Assembly (NCBI GenBank): GCA_027886175.1
Contig: JAJNNQ010000137.1
Span: 33,466,001 to 33,530,000, forward strand
DNA from: Phylloscopus collybita
Taxonomy: Eukaryota > Chordata > Aves > Passeriformes > Phylloscopidae
Direction: 5' to 3'
DNA: 64,000 nucleotides
Below are positions 38,786-51,587 of this stretch, piece by piece. A model generated the notes under the pieces. The model searched no databases. It was not told the origin of the DNA and was given only the letters and a program-made list of their open reading frames with translations. Positions within the stretch are counted from its first letter, which is position 1. Each line of letters opens with the position of its first letter. The position numbers and the translations under genes were made by a program.

Positions 38786-40682
38786 TGTGACTACATGGTT
38801 TCTCTCCAGTCAATGCAAAAAGTTTTGCAGAGGCCAGAAACGCTCGAGGTACATTAGCAAGCAGCCATTTAGGGAAGAGAGGCTGGAAGCTTTTTTCTGC
38901 TCATCTTTCAATCTTTCCTCTTTTTGTAGCAGGAGAAGGAAAATCTGCTTCCCCTCAAGTAAACAGCAACAGATAAAACAGCTGAAAACAATGACTGGAG
39001 AAGATCAAAAAAGCATTACGTGGAACAGTCTAGAAACAGCTCCATGTCTGCCCCTGCCCCAGCAAGTATGTCACATGGGGAGGTAAATGATGATGAAAAT
39101 CACCAATTTGCTGTATTATCCTTTCATTTCTATAGAACACAGCATATGTAATGACTGACACCTTAACTGATTTGCTGATTTTTATAATTCTTTAAAGACT
39201 GTATCAAGATGACTGCATACTACAGCAAAATCTACAGTATGTGTTTACTGGTATTTACTGGTATAACTCATCTAAAAGCCTAAAGATTAATCAAACTTCC
39301 CAAATTCTAGTGTATCAGAGTGGCATTTCAGTGGTCCTAGTGTATTTCAGTGGTCCTGACCCAGTGCTGACTGGTCCTGACCCCAGCTCCAGCTGCAGGG
39401 TGTGTCCTGCAGAAGGGAACTTTGGCTCCTGGGTTATTGAGGTGTTTTGGTGCAGGTGCTGACCTGGCACGAAACTGCTGCAGGTCGAGCACCACCACCA
39501 AAGCTGGAAGAGGCAGTCTAGTGTGTGGACACCCACAGTGGCAAGGTAGCCATGGCTAGGGTTATCCTTGGTGGTGACCACCAGCCCTCAGTGGATGTGG
39601 CTATGCCTGAGCAGGGGCTATTCACCTCTGGTGTTCTTGAAAAAATGTAATGTGTTTTCCCTGGTTTACCTGAACACACAGCACCTGCCTTTACTTGGAT
39701 TTTACTCAGTTCATGCTATGCCTGTGATGTTCTTTAAAAAGTCTTCCTTTTTGATGCATGCCCACAATAGCAATTTTCCAGGTTCTTCTTTCTTTAATAT
39801 CTTTTAAAAACAAAACATATCTCTTCTCATCCAGGGTCAACCTAATCTTATGTAATAGCCCTGTTTCCTGGTAATGGTGCAGAACAATGGAGAGTGGTAT
39901 GGAATAATTCTTTCCACTCAGGAGTTATAAGCTGATTTCACTGTTGGTAGAAAATACAGGACTGCAACAATTATCATAACTTTAACCACTTTTCCACACT
40001 CTGTGGATTTTCCTCTGATCTAGGATATGCCTAGCTGGGAAATTGCAGCTAGCTCCTGTACCTGTCAGTTTGAATTCCAGCAAACAAGCTGTACCGGATT
40101 TATGGTGTCCTGGTAAATGACACTTTTTGCTCACAAGATTGGGTATTAACACCAGTCAAAATCTCAAACTCACCCCTTTTTCTCCAGGTAGCAGAACTCG
40201 ACCAGAAGCTAGAAAGAGAGTTAGGTGATGGTCAGTCACTGAAATGTTGGAGCTTTCTCTCCTTAGCACACCACTAAGTAGGTGGGAGATATCTTCTCAT
40301 GTTCATTCTGACTTACTAATAATTTGATTTAAACCATCAGAAGTACATGAAATTGGCACTGAAGAGCTGGTGGCTGTAGGTGTCAATGAGCTATTTTGAA
40401 AGCAGTGTGTTTGTGACAGCGATACACCCTTTTTCCTCTGGGCTGTAGAAAGGAGCCTGGGGACCTGTGCTGCTCACACAGGCAGAGGTGACTCTGCCCC
40501 GCAGTAATGCAACCCCAGCATGAACCGCTGAAATATTGGGAGGATACATTGTAGTCAGGACGGAATGAATCAAATTCATCCGGAGAGATGCCTGCTTAAC
40601 TGCACTGAAACCAGTGTCCATTAAAATACAACCAAAACATCTTCAGCAATCTGGACTAGAGGATCTGGACTCCTTCAGAAGT
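38786..40682. other. Intergenic region with no supported gene
   Basis: It contains a small local duplication of the phrase 'atttcagtggtcct' at about 39325-39358. Nothing else is recognisable. Confidence 0.6.
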
Positions 40683-40844
40683 AGAATCACAGAATTGTTT
40701 AGATTGGGAATGATCACTAAGATCATTGAGGCCAACTCTTAGCCTAGCTCTCACTAAGTCCTCACTAAACTGTATCCGTAAATGACACATCTACAGATAT
40801 TTTAATACCTCCAGAGATGGTGACTCAATGACTTCCCTGGACAA
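40683..40844 (-). mobile_element. CR1 LINE 3'-end fragment (minus strand), diverged
   Basis: The plus strand starts AGAATCACAGAATTGTTTAG and later reads 'ttaatacctccagagatggtgactcaatgacttccctgg'-like wording in order, which is the reverse complement of the conserved avian CR1 3' end. Similarity stops abruptly at about 40844. Many substitutions indicate an old copy. Confidence 0.8.
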
Positions 40845-43800
40845 TAGGGAAGCAGCTTTGTTCCCCTGCCTGGAGATGCCTGGCTGTGTAGGCAGCCTCT
40901 CTTCCCTGCTGCACATAGATATTCAGGATAAGAAAGGCATGGCATTTCATAGAAATGGTTCCAGGTAGTGCCCTGCCCTGCTTCATCTATTGGTGAAAGT
41001 GATGCTGCCCTGGACTGGACCAAGGGCTCCTGCTTCAGTTTCCCCACTCAATTGTCATGGGGAAACTGCCCAACAATCACACCTAGTTTCCTGATTTGTT
41101 TTGTTGTGGCTGGTAAAGCAACAGTAAAATTAGCTGCGATTAAATAAAAATTTATCTTAGGGTCGTGCATTAGCAGAGGTTGAATGATTAGAAAAAAACT
41201 AATTTTCTTTGTCGCACTTCACTGTCTGCTGATATGCCAAAGAGACTTGCAGGAAATATCTCGTTTTCAGTTTTTCTCTTGGAGGTGTTGAAGACAGGCC
41301 TGGTACACACCTAGAAGAAGGCTGGGAACAGATGTGCAAGGTGTGTTTGTGAACTTGTGAAATGGTGTGGGGGATCTGAGTGAGCACGATGTGGGTGTGG
41401 CTGCAAGGCATGTACACCACAAGCAGGAGCACACATTTGTCTACAAAGGATGTGAGTGCAGTGCAGAGAGGAGGGTTGCAGTGGGGCAGGCAGCCACAGC
41501 TCAGGTCAGGACTGTGATTGGGGGGGTGGGGAGGCCACACTGTCCCTTGGTGCAGGAGAAGCACTTCCTAGAGGCAGCACTGCCATTCATGCCCTCTTCT
41601 CCACAACCCATGGCTCCTCACAGCCCATTTTCATCTCACTTTGTGCAGCTGGACTCACAGGAGCCAGCTTTTTAAAGATGCACATTTACAAATCAGCTGT
41701 AAATTAGGCGCCCGGTTAGGATATGATCATAAGGGCTGAATAAATGACTTCTCAGTCAGTTCTCTTAAAGCAAATTAATTAACTTTGGATATTTTAAACC
41801 AAGTATTTATTGGTTAATGACCAGGTTTGGGTTGTTCCAGGCACCACCAATTGCTGGAGCAGAAAAAAAAAGCCCAACAAACCTTCAAAGATATGAGTCA
41901 TGAGAAGAGCTGGGATATATCAGTAACACATAGTTGACAATATTTCCTGCATCGGTTCACAAGCCGCCAGGATGTCCCTGGTGAACTATACACAGTCCAT
42001 CATACTCTCAGGGGGCATATGTGTGCTGTCAGTCACTGGCTGCATAGCAGAGAAACCAACAATGAAATAAAAGCCTCTGCACACCCAGTGGAGGTTGCGG
42101 GTGCTGGAAAACTCCATGAACAGCTGAAATGCTGCCACTGAGCAGATGATCCAGAAATTAAATAAGAAACTGGGATGCAGAAGACTGTCTGTTTTTTTGT
42201 GTGAAATTCTGTGCTAGCCCCTGGAAAGACCCCTCGTGTCCTACAGAAAAGGGACTTTTGGTAAGAGAAGAACTGTGGGTTTATGCTGGCATTTGAGATT
42301 TTAAACTGATTTGGGCAAGAAAAAAATTCAAACTCCACTTAAATGCATTGAACTAGAACACATTTCTGGAGAGAAGGACAGAATAAGCAGGAAAGTTGAA
42401 CTTTTTAATACAATAATATTGTAATTAACTGCTTCTCTCTGCTTTAAAAAACCCCATGATTTGTAGAGGATTTTTTTTCCTACAATGACACAGAGTGAAC
42501 ATATAATATTGCAGAGGTTACCTACTGACTGATATAACATGGATACTATGTGCCATTAGAAAAGACATATTTTTACTCTTTTTTTGAAGCTTCTTTTCAC
42601 AGAACAAAAACTGCAATGAGGAAAGTTTGAATTGTTTTATGGCAAACCATGTACCAGTCCAACAACTTTAGCCCTGGTGCTTTGCAAGATTTTCTGTCCT
42701 ATAGTCTCCAGAATTAACCATGCTTGCACTCCTTGACCCAGCCCCCTTGCAGGATGCCCCTGGATCTCATGGCAGTGAACAGCTGTGCTGTGTTGCAGCA
42801 GCTAACCCCTCTGAGGAGACTTACTAGAGAGCAGGTCCTTTTTTGGAGTATTCTTGCTGTTAAAAGAATCAGGATTGCATCTCCTGTGTAGCACCAAGAA
42901 ATACTGGTAAAAAGTTCCACCATTTTTCTTCTAGAAGATACAATAAATGAGTTAAGAAGATTTGAAAATATTGGTAACAGTTATTCCACGTGGTTCCTTC
43001 AGTACAGCACGTTAATATCAACACACAGAGACCATGGGATTTGTCTTCTTATTGAGGTTATATTGTGTAGTTCCTCTCCAAGACTCTTGTCCTTCAGTAA
43101 GGTACCTACTTATGTTTCTGCTTATGGGGAGGTTAAACCCCTTGAATTTTCTCCAAAGCCTTCAAAACCCATAGACTGAACATGGCCACTTCAGTACCAA
43201 CAGTGCCCCACATGAAAACCCATAATTGCTTGATTCCACTGCAAACAAAATCTTATTCATAGAAATATTCATAAGAAAGTGAGCAGGAACGTTCATTCAT
43301 CCCCACCTTTTAAATTCAGACTGACAGCGGATACAAAAATGGCTTTTGTTTTCAATTTCATTCCATATGACTCTGGAGTGGTTGCAGAATCAAGCTATTT
43401 GTATGCAAAAGGGAACATTCTTTCTGTAGATATGAAACATCCAAGTATTTGCAAAACTTAAATTTTAAGAGAAGTGAATAATTCTGGTTTTACTACCTTT
43501 TCAGCTGTCCTGGAAATGTAGACCAGCCTGCACTAATGAGTTCCATTTCAGGAGTCATTTTTGTTTTGAAAAGCAGACGATATCCTTTCCAGATAAGAGA
43601 AGGAAGCATGTTCTTATGCACACAAATATAACATTCAGTCAGTAATTTGCATATGGATACTTTACATGCACATTTAATGCCTGTGTCATCACTGGTGTAT
43701 TTGATTTGGATATTCAGTACTTAGTTACCACCCAAAGTGCATTTATCTTTGCACTGTATCAATATTTTCAACCTCATCCTAATTGGAATCCTATGAATAT

Positions 43801-45712
43801 GATTGTTAAAATCTTTATTATATTAAACTCCAGAGGAAAAAGCAGTTGGCTCAGGATTGAGACACTTGGTTCTGCAGAGATAATGAGAACAGTCCTATCT
43901 AAATTCAACTGGATTAAGATAAAGATACATCAGTCAATTGAATCCAACATCTAAAACTGGATCTCTGACAAGAAAATGTAGACAATTTTATGAAGTTGGC
44001 TATTTGTAAAGGAAAAACTATTCACAATTTAATATGAATGGGAGGAACCCTTTACCTCAGAGTCACACTCTGCCTAGATTATGCTTCCAGTCTCCAGATT
44101 CTCTCACCACATCAACTCCTCTCCCTCCTTTGCCCACCTTTCCCTCTTTCTCTGCTGTTTCTCTAGCTGGGGCCAGAGGGAGCTTCCAAACTCCCCCAGT
44201 CTCACCTGAAAGTTCATCTTGAGGCTTTTTGTGATGGGAGGAGGGGAGGGAGAAACATGGGTGATGAAGCGTGGTGGGTCATATCAGCCATGACCATGAT
44301 GCTGGGGGCCTTAGGCATCCCAGGGAAGGTGCAGAATGAGGAGAAATGCACCTATGCAAGATACTGTGAAGCTGCCCCCAGTCCTTGGGGACACACAGAG
44401 AGGCTGTGTGGGCCTGCTCAGGATGAGAAGGCTGGGATATTCCTTGGTTATCCCATGCACTGGTACAATCTCTTTCTGCACAGAGCATGAAGAAAGGAGT
44501 GAGGAAAACACAAGATGATGACTGTCAGCATGACTGAAGGAAGGATGATGGAAGGATGCTACCATGGCACTACCCAGGATGAGCAGCCAGACTTGGAGTT
44601 CTTATAAGACAATGAGTTTCATGGCAGGAATGTTGGGTGTTAGGAGCCAGCTGCAGCACTATGCTGGACTGATGAAGCAAGCAGTGAGTGGCACAGAAGG
44701 GAAAACACAGAAGTGCCAGAGGTTGGTGCCAGCTCCAGAAGGACCTTTCTGCTACTACCCGCAGTCAGTCAAGAGTAACTACACCATGTGAAAACATGGA
44801 AGAATGCTGTCTGCTCCTCTGTCCAGGATCCAGCCAAACTTCTGGGTGGCTGCAAGCAGCAACCCTGCAGAAGATGCAGACATCCCTGTCTCTGCAGTTT
44901 CTGAGTCTAGACCCACACTAGCCTCATTCCCCCTGCTAAGTGTGGACCTCCAAGGAGTTGCATACATCTTTCCCTGGAGAAGGTCCAGCAGCCAGTGCTT
45001 TGCTGAAGCAGATAACAGTGTCTGGAAAGACCTTCATTATCTCTTGTGCTGTCTGGAGGCTGGGCCTCCCTTCCTGCCTGGCCTCCGAACTGCGCTTGGC
45101 ACTGTCTGCTCACAGCCACATCCACCATCCTCTGCCTCACAAATCCCTCTCTCAAAATTAACATCTTTTGGTTTCTTTGCTTTTTTTCTCTTCTTCTAAA
45201 AAGTGAGGTGACTTAAATTCACTCTCATGATATGCATCAGGTGAAGACTATCTGTATTACAAAGTGCTCCCTTCACATCAGAGGCGGTATCAGTTTTGAT
45301 GTGAGGTAAAATGAAACACCTTGGAGAGGGAGACCTGCATCCACCTTCCATCCCCCTCCTCACAGAAAGACTGGCAGGGTCAGAGCCAAGGGCTGGCTGA
45401 AGTGGACCCAGTGTACTTGAGCTCTGAGGATAATGAGAGGACATGTACTGGTGAGCAGACACACATATCCTGTGTCCAAAAACGCCTTCAATTGGTAGGG
45501 CGTGTGCAATGCTGAGAAGAGTCTGGCAGCTGGGGCCCTGCCTGTCACTGGCCCTGATCCTGGTGAAGGTGATACGGGGCCCATCTCCTCTCTCTGCTGA
45601 CACAGCATGGCTTTCCAAGAAAACATGTCTTGGGTAGTCAGACTCCTCTTCCCAGGTCTGCTGGACCACAGCTCCCTTAACCTGTGGATGGGAGTGGGCC
45701 CAGAGGGGGACT
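40845..45712. other. Intergenic region with no supported gene
   Basis: Two compositionally GC-richer zones (about 41280-41660 and 44230-45680) give the longest accidental frames of the window (131 codons plus, 157 codons minus). None has a recognisable domain, an obvious start context or splice-supported extension. 43280-43720 is AT-rich and non-repetitive and could hold conserved non-coding sequence, which cannot be shown from one genome. Confidence 0.6.
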
Positions 45713-46074
45713 GTGAAGATGATCAGAGGGCTTCTTTTCTATGAAGACAGGCTGAGAGGGCTGGGGTGGTTTGGCCTGGAGAGGAGAAGGCTCCGGGGAG
45801 ACCTTCCAGTACATAAAGAGGGGTACAAGAAAGCTGGAGAGGGACTTTTCACAAGGGTCTGTAGAGACAGGAGAAGGGGTAATGGCTTCCAACTGTAGGT
45901 GGGTAGGTTTAGATTAAATAAAAGGAAGAAATTCTTTACTTGTGAAGGCATTGAAACAGGTTGCTCAGAGAAGCTGTGTATGTCCCATCCCTGGCAGTGT
46001 TTGAGGCTAGGTTGGATGTGGCTTTGAGCAGCCTGGTGGAAGGTGTACCTGTGCATGAAAGGGGACTAGAAACT
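45713..46074 (+). mobile_element. CR1 LINE fragment, 3' part of ORF2 and start of the 3' UTR
   Basis: The sense strand translates in pieces as KMIRGLLFYEDRLRGLGWFG, then LERRRLRGDL, closely following the C-terminal ORF2 segment of avian CR1 (usual wording: K-M-I-R-G-L, then [10 protein letters not shown]). A stop, a deletion and a frameshift break it. It continues into the 'aggttgctcagagaagctgt' 3' region and fades before the usual terminal octamer repeats, so the extreme 3' end is missing or eroded. Confidence 0.9.
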
Positions 46075-46333
46075 GCTTTGCACAGTTTAAAAAGCAGATG
46101 CCCAGCCATCTCCCAGTCACACAAGCTCACTAGACAAACAGTGCCAAGAAACAAGCCCCACCTTTTTCTGCCCCTCATCCAGGATCTCAACAATCTTCAG
46201 GCCATGATGAAATCCCGACCAAAACTGAAGTTGGTAGGTGAGCCATGAAATTCAGTGGGACAAGAATGCCACTATAGAATATGCAGATTTGAGGCATGCA
46301 CACTGCTAAAATATTATTGAATCTGAATAACCT

Positions 46334-47040
46334 CATGCACAGGATGGGGTGAGCTGCTGAGAAAACAGATCTGCAGAGAAAGACCTGGAGGTTGTGGTGG
46401 ACAAGTTGTCCATGAGCCAGCAGAGTGCCTTTCTCATCAAGAAGGATAATGGTATTCTGGGGTGCATTGGGAAGGGTATTCCCACCAGGTCGAGGGAGGT
46501 GGTCCTGCCCCTCTACTCAGCCCTGGTGAGGGCACATCTGGAGTGCTGTGTCCAGGTCTGGGCTCCTCAGTGCAAGAGAGACATGGAGCTCCTGGGGCAG
46601 GTCTAGCACAGGGCAACAAAGATGATTGGAGGGCTGGGGCATCTCTCTTATGAGGACAGGCTGAGGGAACTGGGCTTGTTAATTCTTGAGAAGAGACAAC
46701 TGAGAAGGGACTTCATCAATGTCTATAATAATCTGAAGAGCCAGGCTCTTCTCAGTGGTGCCCAGCAATAGGACAAGAGGCAATGGGCAGAAACTGATGC
46801 ACAGGAAGTTCCAGAAATTCCACCTGAACACAAGGAAGGACTTCTTGCTGGTGACTGAGCACTGGAACAGGTTGCCCAGAGAAGTTGTGGAGTTTCCCTC
46901 ACTGGAGATACTCAAGAACTGTTTGGATGCAGTCCTGTGCAATGTGCTCTAGGATGACCCTGCTTGAGCAGGGAGGTTGCTACTAGGTCCCTTCCAAATT
47001 TACCCATTCTGTAATTCTGTGACAGTGTGATTCTGTGATT
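46334..47040 (+). mobile_element. CR1 LINE, 5'-truncated copy with 3' tail
   Basis: The sense strand carries the ORF2 C-terminus: DLEVVVDKLSMSQQSAF, then NGILGCIGKG, TRSREVVLPLYSALVRAHLE and, after a frame change, [10 protein letters not shown] and EHWNRLPREVVE. In-frame stops (for example after MELLGQV) and frameshifts make it inactive. It ends in degenerate ATTCTGTG-type octamers at about 47006-47040, the hallmark of a CR1 3' end. It lies about 260 bases downstream of another CR1 piece in the same orientation; the overlapping ORF2 segments show that these are two insertions, not one split copy. Confidence 0.95.
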
Positions 47041-50000
47041 GTCTGCTCGGAGAGTATTGTCATTTGCACAGTTCGCTAGTGGCCCACAGCCACTGTCAGC
47101 ATCCCTTCCTTTCCATTATTTCTTGCTATGTTACTTTATTCCTCTAATGCTGCTCTGTACTGAAATCTCCCTAATCTGTTTCAGGCAGGCAATGGGTACT
47201 GACACCCTCTTGCATTGCTTGGTTGTGCTAGTTCCTGAGGATTACAAATGAGGGCCATCTGTAGTCCCTACTATTTGTGGAGATGAAAAGGAGCTTAATG
47301 TATTTTGGCAGAGTAATAGGGAAACATCAATCACTGGGTGACATGTTAGTTCATATGCACCAATAGGCTCATGTTTGTAGCTTGACACATTAAGTGGATC
47401 TGTTTCTTTAAAGATGAGTCCATCACTTGCAGACAGACGTTTGGAGCTCTAGCATACAGGACACTTTTAAGAGATACTTGATAAAGAGCTTGAAAATGTG
47501 AGTAGTGACACAGAGCTAAACTCTGTCTCATTTTCTTCAGATTCCCTATTAGTATGAGCCTCATAAAGTTGAAATTGGGGTCACTTGGACAGTTATTTTA
47601 GCTAAAACAGATGGAGTTGTGGTGGCTGCTCCTAAAGAAGCAACTTTTACCATAAGTTACCACACACTATCCCTGGGATAAATATATTTTTCTGTACTAC
47701 ATCATTTGGGACTGTTTGGTAATTACTGGACCAATGCTGATTTTTTAATGACAGCCATGCTAGTAATTTCCTTTAAAAAAATCTACCCTGACATAGTTTG
47801 CAGCAGTGAAAAAAAAAAGCGTTTTCATTGCAAATGCCAAAATCAAACAGTTTCTTAATTTATTATAGGGGAAAGATTGAGATTCATCTGAATTACTATT
47901 TTCCCCATGTAACAAAATATTCTGCATGAAGAGGGATTATTAGACCCCCTGAACTTCCTTTGCAAGTAGAGCACAGCTGTGCGAACAATTCACAATGTAT
48001 TATTTATTGGATGAAGCTCAGTACTTTTTTCACTTGTGAACTCTTAAGGAGCAGTTCAGGACTTTCTTGTTACTGATTCTTATGCAAAAGTTTTCACTAA
48101 TTTCTTCAGGAATTCCATCTTCAAATGGTTAATGAAGAATGTATTCCCGTGACTTGAATTCCAAGTTCATTTTGTATCAGGTCTGCAGCATAACACAGGT
48201 GAGGTGATTACTGTCCTTTGAACTGACACATAACATTACAGATTAATTGCCATTTTCTGCTATTGGTTATGCAATTTCTAAAGCAGCAAAGTATTCAACA
48301 TATGTAGGAACTGATTAGTTGAAGAGCAGAGTTGCTACTTGTTATCACTACTTTTTTTTCACGTTTATTAGCCTGCAGAGCAACCAGGCTGGGGCCCCTA
48401 TCCAGCAGATGCAGAAAGGAGGCGGAGGAAGTCCATTTCCCAAAGAGCTTATGGCTGCAACAAGGACCACAGGTGAGGAGGTGAGGAAGGAATGATAGCA
48501 GGAAACATCATGTTAAGCTATTATGATTTTGAAAGGTGGTAACACAAGAGGGGGAAAAGTTACAAAGGGAGAAAAATGGAAAGAGGGAAGGGTGTATCAG
48601 AGGCAGCAGCATAGGGTAAGAGGACCAGATGTGCTGTGAAGCTTAGGTAAAGAGGTCACAATGAAAAGGAATGATTTCTCTTCTCACCTAAGCATCAGCC
48701 TTAACTTGCCAAAATCAAGCATGCAATAGGAGCTGCCTCTTTAAAAGCTGTTTTCATCTGGAGATCTGGAAAGGGAAAACCCATCAGCTCCCAGTGCTGC
48801 CAGGAACAGCCCAGGCAGGTGCTGCGGGAAATGCCCCACAGCTTTGCTAATGCATCTCAGGCACGATTGGAAAAGCCTCGGCCCTCATTACTCTTGCAGT
48901 TCCTTGAGCAAAGCATGCTATTTGTACTGAATAGTGCCAAGTCTTGCAATGAGAAAAAGATGTAGATTAGCTCAGAGAATTCAAGCTCACTTTGGTTTAA
49001 AGCAGAAAAGAAAGGAGCCACATTTGTGTTTGAAACTCAGTCCGCTCTTGATCACCTGGGAACAGCGCATCCAGATTGGAGATTAGCTGTGCCCTGATGA
49101 AATATTCCCAGCCATCTCCCCACTCCCTTCCCCCTTGATGTTCATTCCTCATCATAACTTCATTTTTCAAAGGTAAATATACTAAATATGTTCTTACAGT
49201 CCAATTTACATATGTTCTGTATTAGTCTATTGAGAATAACATCAAGAGTTGACTGGACACGGAAAAAATGCAGACGGCTTCAGTGGACAGTACCAGTGAC
49301 TTTTTTCCTCAGTGCATTTGAAGGTGAAGGCTAGAAATAAACCACAACTGATTTTGATTAGCTGGCTGAAAAGCAGCGCGAGCACTTATTAGCCTTCCAC
49401 ATGCCCAAATGTCAGCTAAGAAATCACTTCTCACTGAGGCAGGCTCACAACTCGGTGACTTCGGGGCCCACCGTAGGAGGGTGATGGGATGCACTTACAG
49501 CTCATTTCTTTGTGGTTTTCTTCCATAAGTCCTTTTGCAATGGGCATGTAGTACAAAGCAGGCAACTGCTAACCTGCATCTGGTAAACCCCTGGGAGGTG
49601 ATGCTGATGGTCTTTGAAGCTACCACAGGCAAATAACCACGGCGAGGAACTTCGCCAGCTGGGTGAGTGACAATGGTAGCAGCAATCACGTTGCTCTCAC
49701 CAGGATGCTGAGTCAGGAGAAGGAGCACAGCAGGAATCAAAGAGACATAAGCAGGTCGCTGTCCTAACATCTGCACTCATGTAGAGACCTGTAAGGTCTA
49801 TGGGTGAGTGGTCTGGGGTGGTCTGCTGAGGGCCAGCCTAGCAGTCAGCATAGGAAAGCTAGCCAAAACAAGCAAGCTGTGAATAGGAATTGGAAAAGAG
49901 GTACCTCTTTAACTGGAGGCCTGTTTTCAAGGCAAACTCAAACTGTTTTAAACCAGCTGAATCACAGTATTTTTAAGTGGAACTTAATAAGACACCAGAT

Positions 50001-51410
50001 ATGTAGCAAGAATACCTTATCAGGTGCAGTGATGTCAGGTCAATCAGAAATCTATCAAAAATGTCAAAATCTGATAATAGGAAGAAGCTGCTGTAAGTCT
50101 TAGTAACATAGGTAAATGATAAAATTGTAGCAGTACAATGTGTTTTTTTAATGGTCCATCAAAACACTGGCATTCCTGGCTTTTTAAAATACTGTTTTAT
50201 TTGTTTTGGGGAAGGTCTGAAAACACTCTCTGAGTTGGGCTGATTTAATAATGGAGTTACTGCTGCATGCTTGGGCTGTCATGGGACTGAAATGTCAAGG
50301 ACTAGGTGTGTCTGCTTCTTCTGCTCGTCTGTTGCATTCCCTATACTGCACTGGACACCCTTGGAGACAGTGCATCCACTGCGATGAAAAGCTGCTGGTT
50401 ATGAAAGGACATCATCTGACTGCTGCATAAAATCATGTACAATACACTCTCCAATTAGTTTATAAATATTTTTTTTGCAAGTGTCCCGGTTTTGCTCTTT
50501 CACCAGCCTTGCAAGGCTATCCTTCATTTCATTGCGGGAATTGATAATAAGGTTAATATGATTTGGCTTTCTGAGCAATGCTGTGAATCCCACTTTCTGC
50601 TGGCCACTTCCTCTGGCTCATCCTTGTGTGCTCAGCTCTCCAGCCAGGGCTGGGAAGGATACCATGCTTTAACCCAGGGTTGGCAGCTGAGGATCCCTCT
50701 CCCTTGATTTCCCTCTTCTCTGACTGTGTGAGCAGCTTTTCAGTGTTGGGCTGACACCCTCACCATTTTGTCAGATCCTGTACTAGCCCCAGGAGCTACT
50801 TCATAAAGTAGAAGTGTCTGCTGCTTTTTACGGACCATTGATTCTCATCAGTTCTGCAAAAAACATGCCCAGAAAATGGAATAAGATTTACAGAAGCTAG
50901 GATGTCTGCTATATTTTGTTCCAGAACAAGTCTAAGCAACACAACTGAATGACCGTGCTTATGCTCTTGTCTCAAATATTAGTTTTAATCCCTTCTGCTG
51001 TGTTTTGAAGTGACATGATTTACCTGACATGTTCCACAAGCTAAGGTCAGTTATCTGCAGTTCAGCAGATCTGTCTGAATTACTTTCCTCCTGAAATTAA
51101 AACTCTAAAAAACTTCCAGCTTAGTGGAACAAATTTGGTGCCTGATCCACAAAAAACTTTTTTTTTAGACAAGCTGTCATGAGTGAGATAAGACTTTGTA
51201 AAGGGGAGACCAGAAATGAGAAAAGAAGGAGAATGGCAAAAAGAGAGAACTTTGAGAAAACAAGAAGATATATTTAAGTCAAAGGGAAATTTTATCACAA
51301 GGACAAATGAATGGGTCATAAAATCTGGAAACAGAAAGAAAGAAAATCAGAACAGCAGAGAGATGAGGTTCTGAATACTTTTAGTGTAGGAGTAGCAGAA
51401 GCAATCAACC
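47041..51410. other. Intergenic region with no supported gene
   Basis: No repeat family or gene was recognised. 47570-48310 is AT-rich, free of simple repeats and of unremarkable coding potential. Confidence 0.6.
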
Positions 51411-51587
51411 TTTCTTTTTTTTGGTAGTTTTTTTGGTGGGTTGGTTTTTGGTTTTGTGGGGTTTTTTGCTGGGTGTTTGTTTGTTTGTTTGTTTGTTGGG
51501 GTTTTTTGGTTGGTTGGGGGTGTTAGGTAGGCAGGTAGGTAGGTAGGTAGGTTGTTTGTTTGTTTGTTTGTTTGTTTGTTTGTTTTA
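51411..51587 (+). repeat. G/T-rich compound simple repeat
   Basis: The strand is almost entirely G and T, with (GTTT)n at about 51474-51497, clustered GGTT/GGGGG runs at about 51498-51520, (GGTA)n at about 51525-51552 and (GTTT)n at about 51553-51587. Confidence 0.95.

Noticed and set aside
45196..45669. 157-codon minus-strand open frame, the longest in the window
   Set aside because: No domain, low-complexity-free but unrelated to any family I know, and it lies in a GC-richer stretch beside CR1; best explained by chance.
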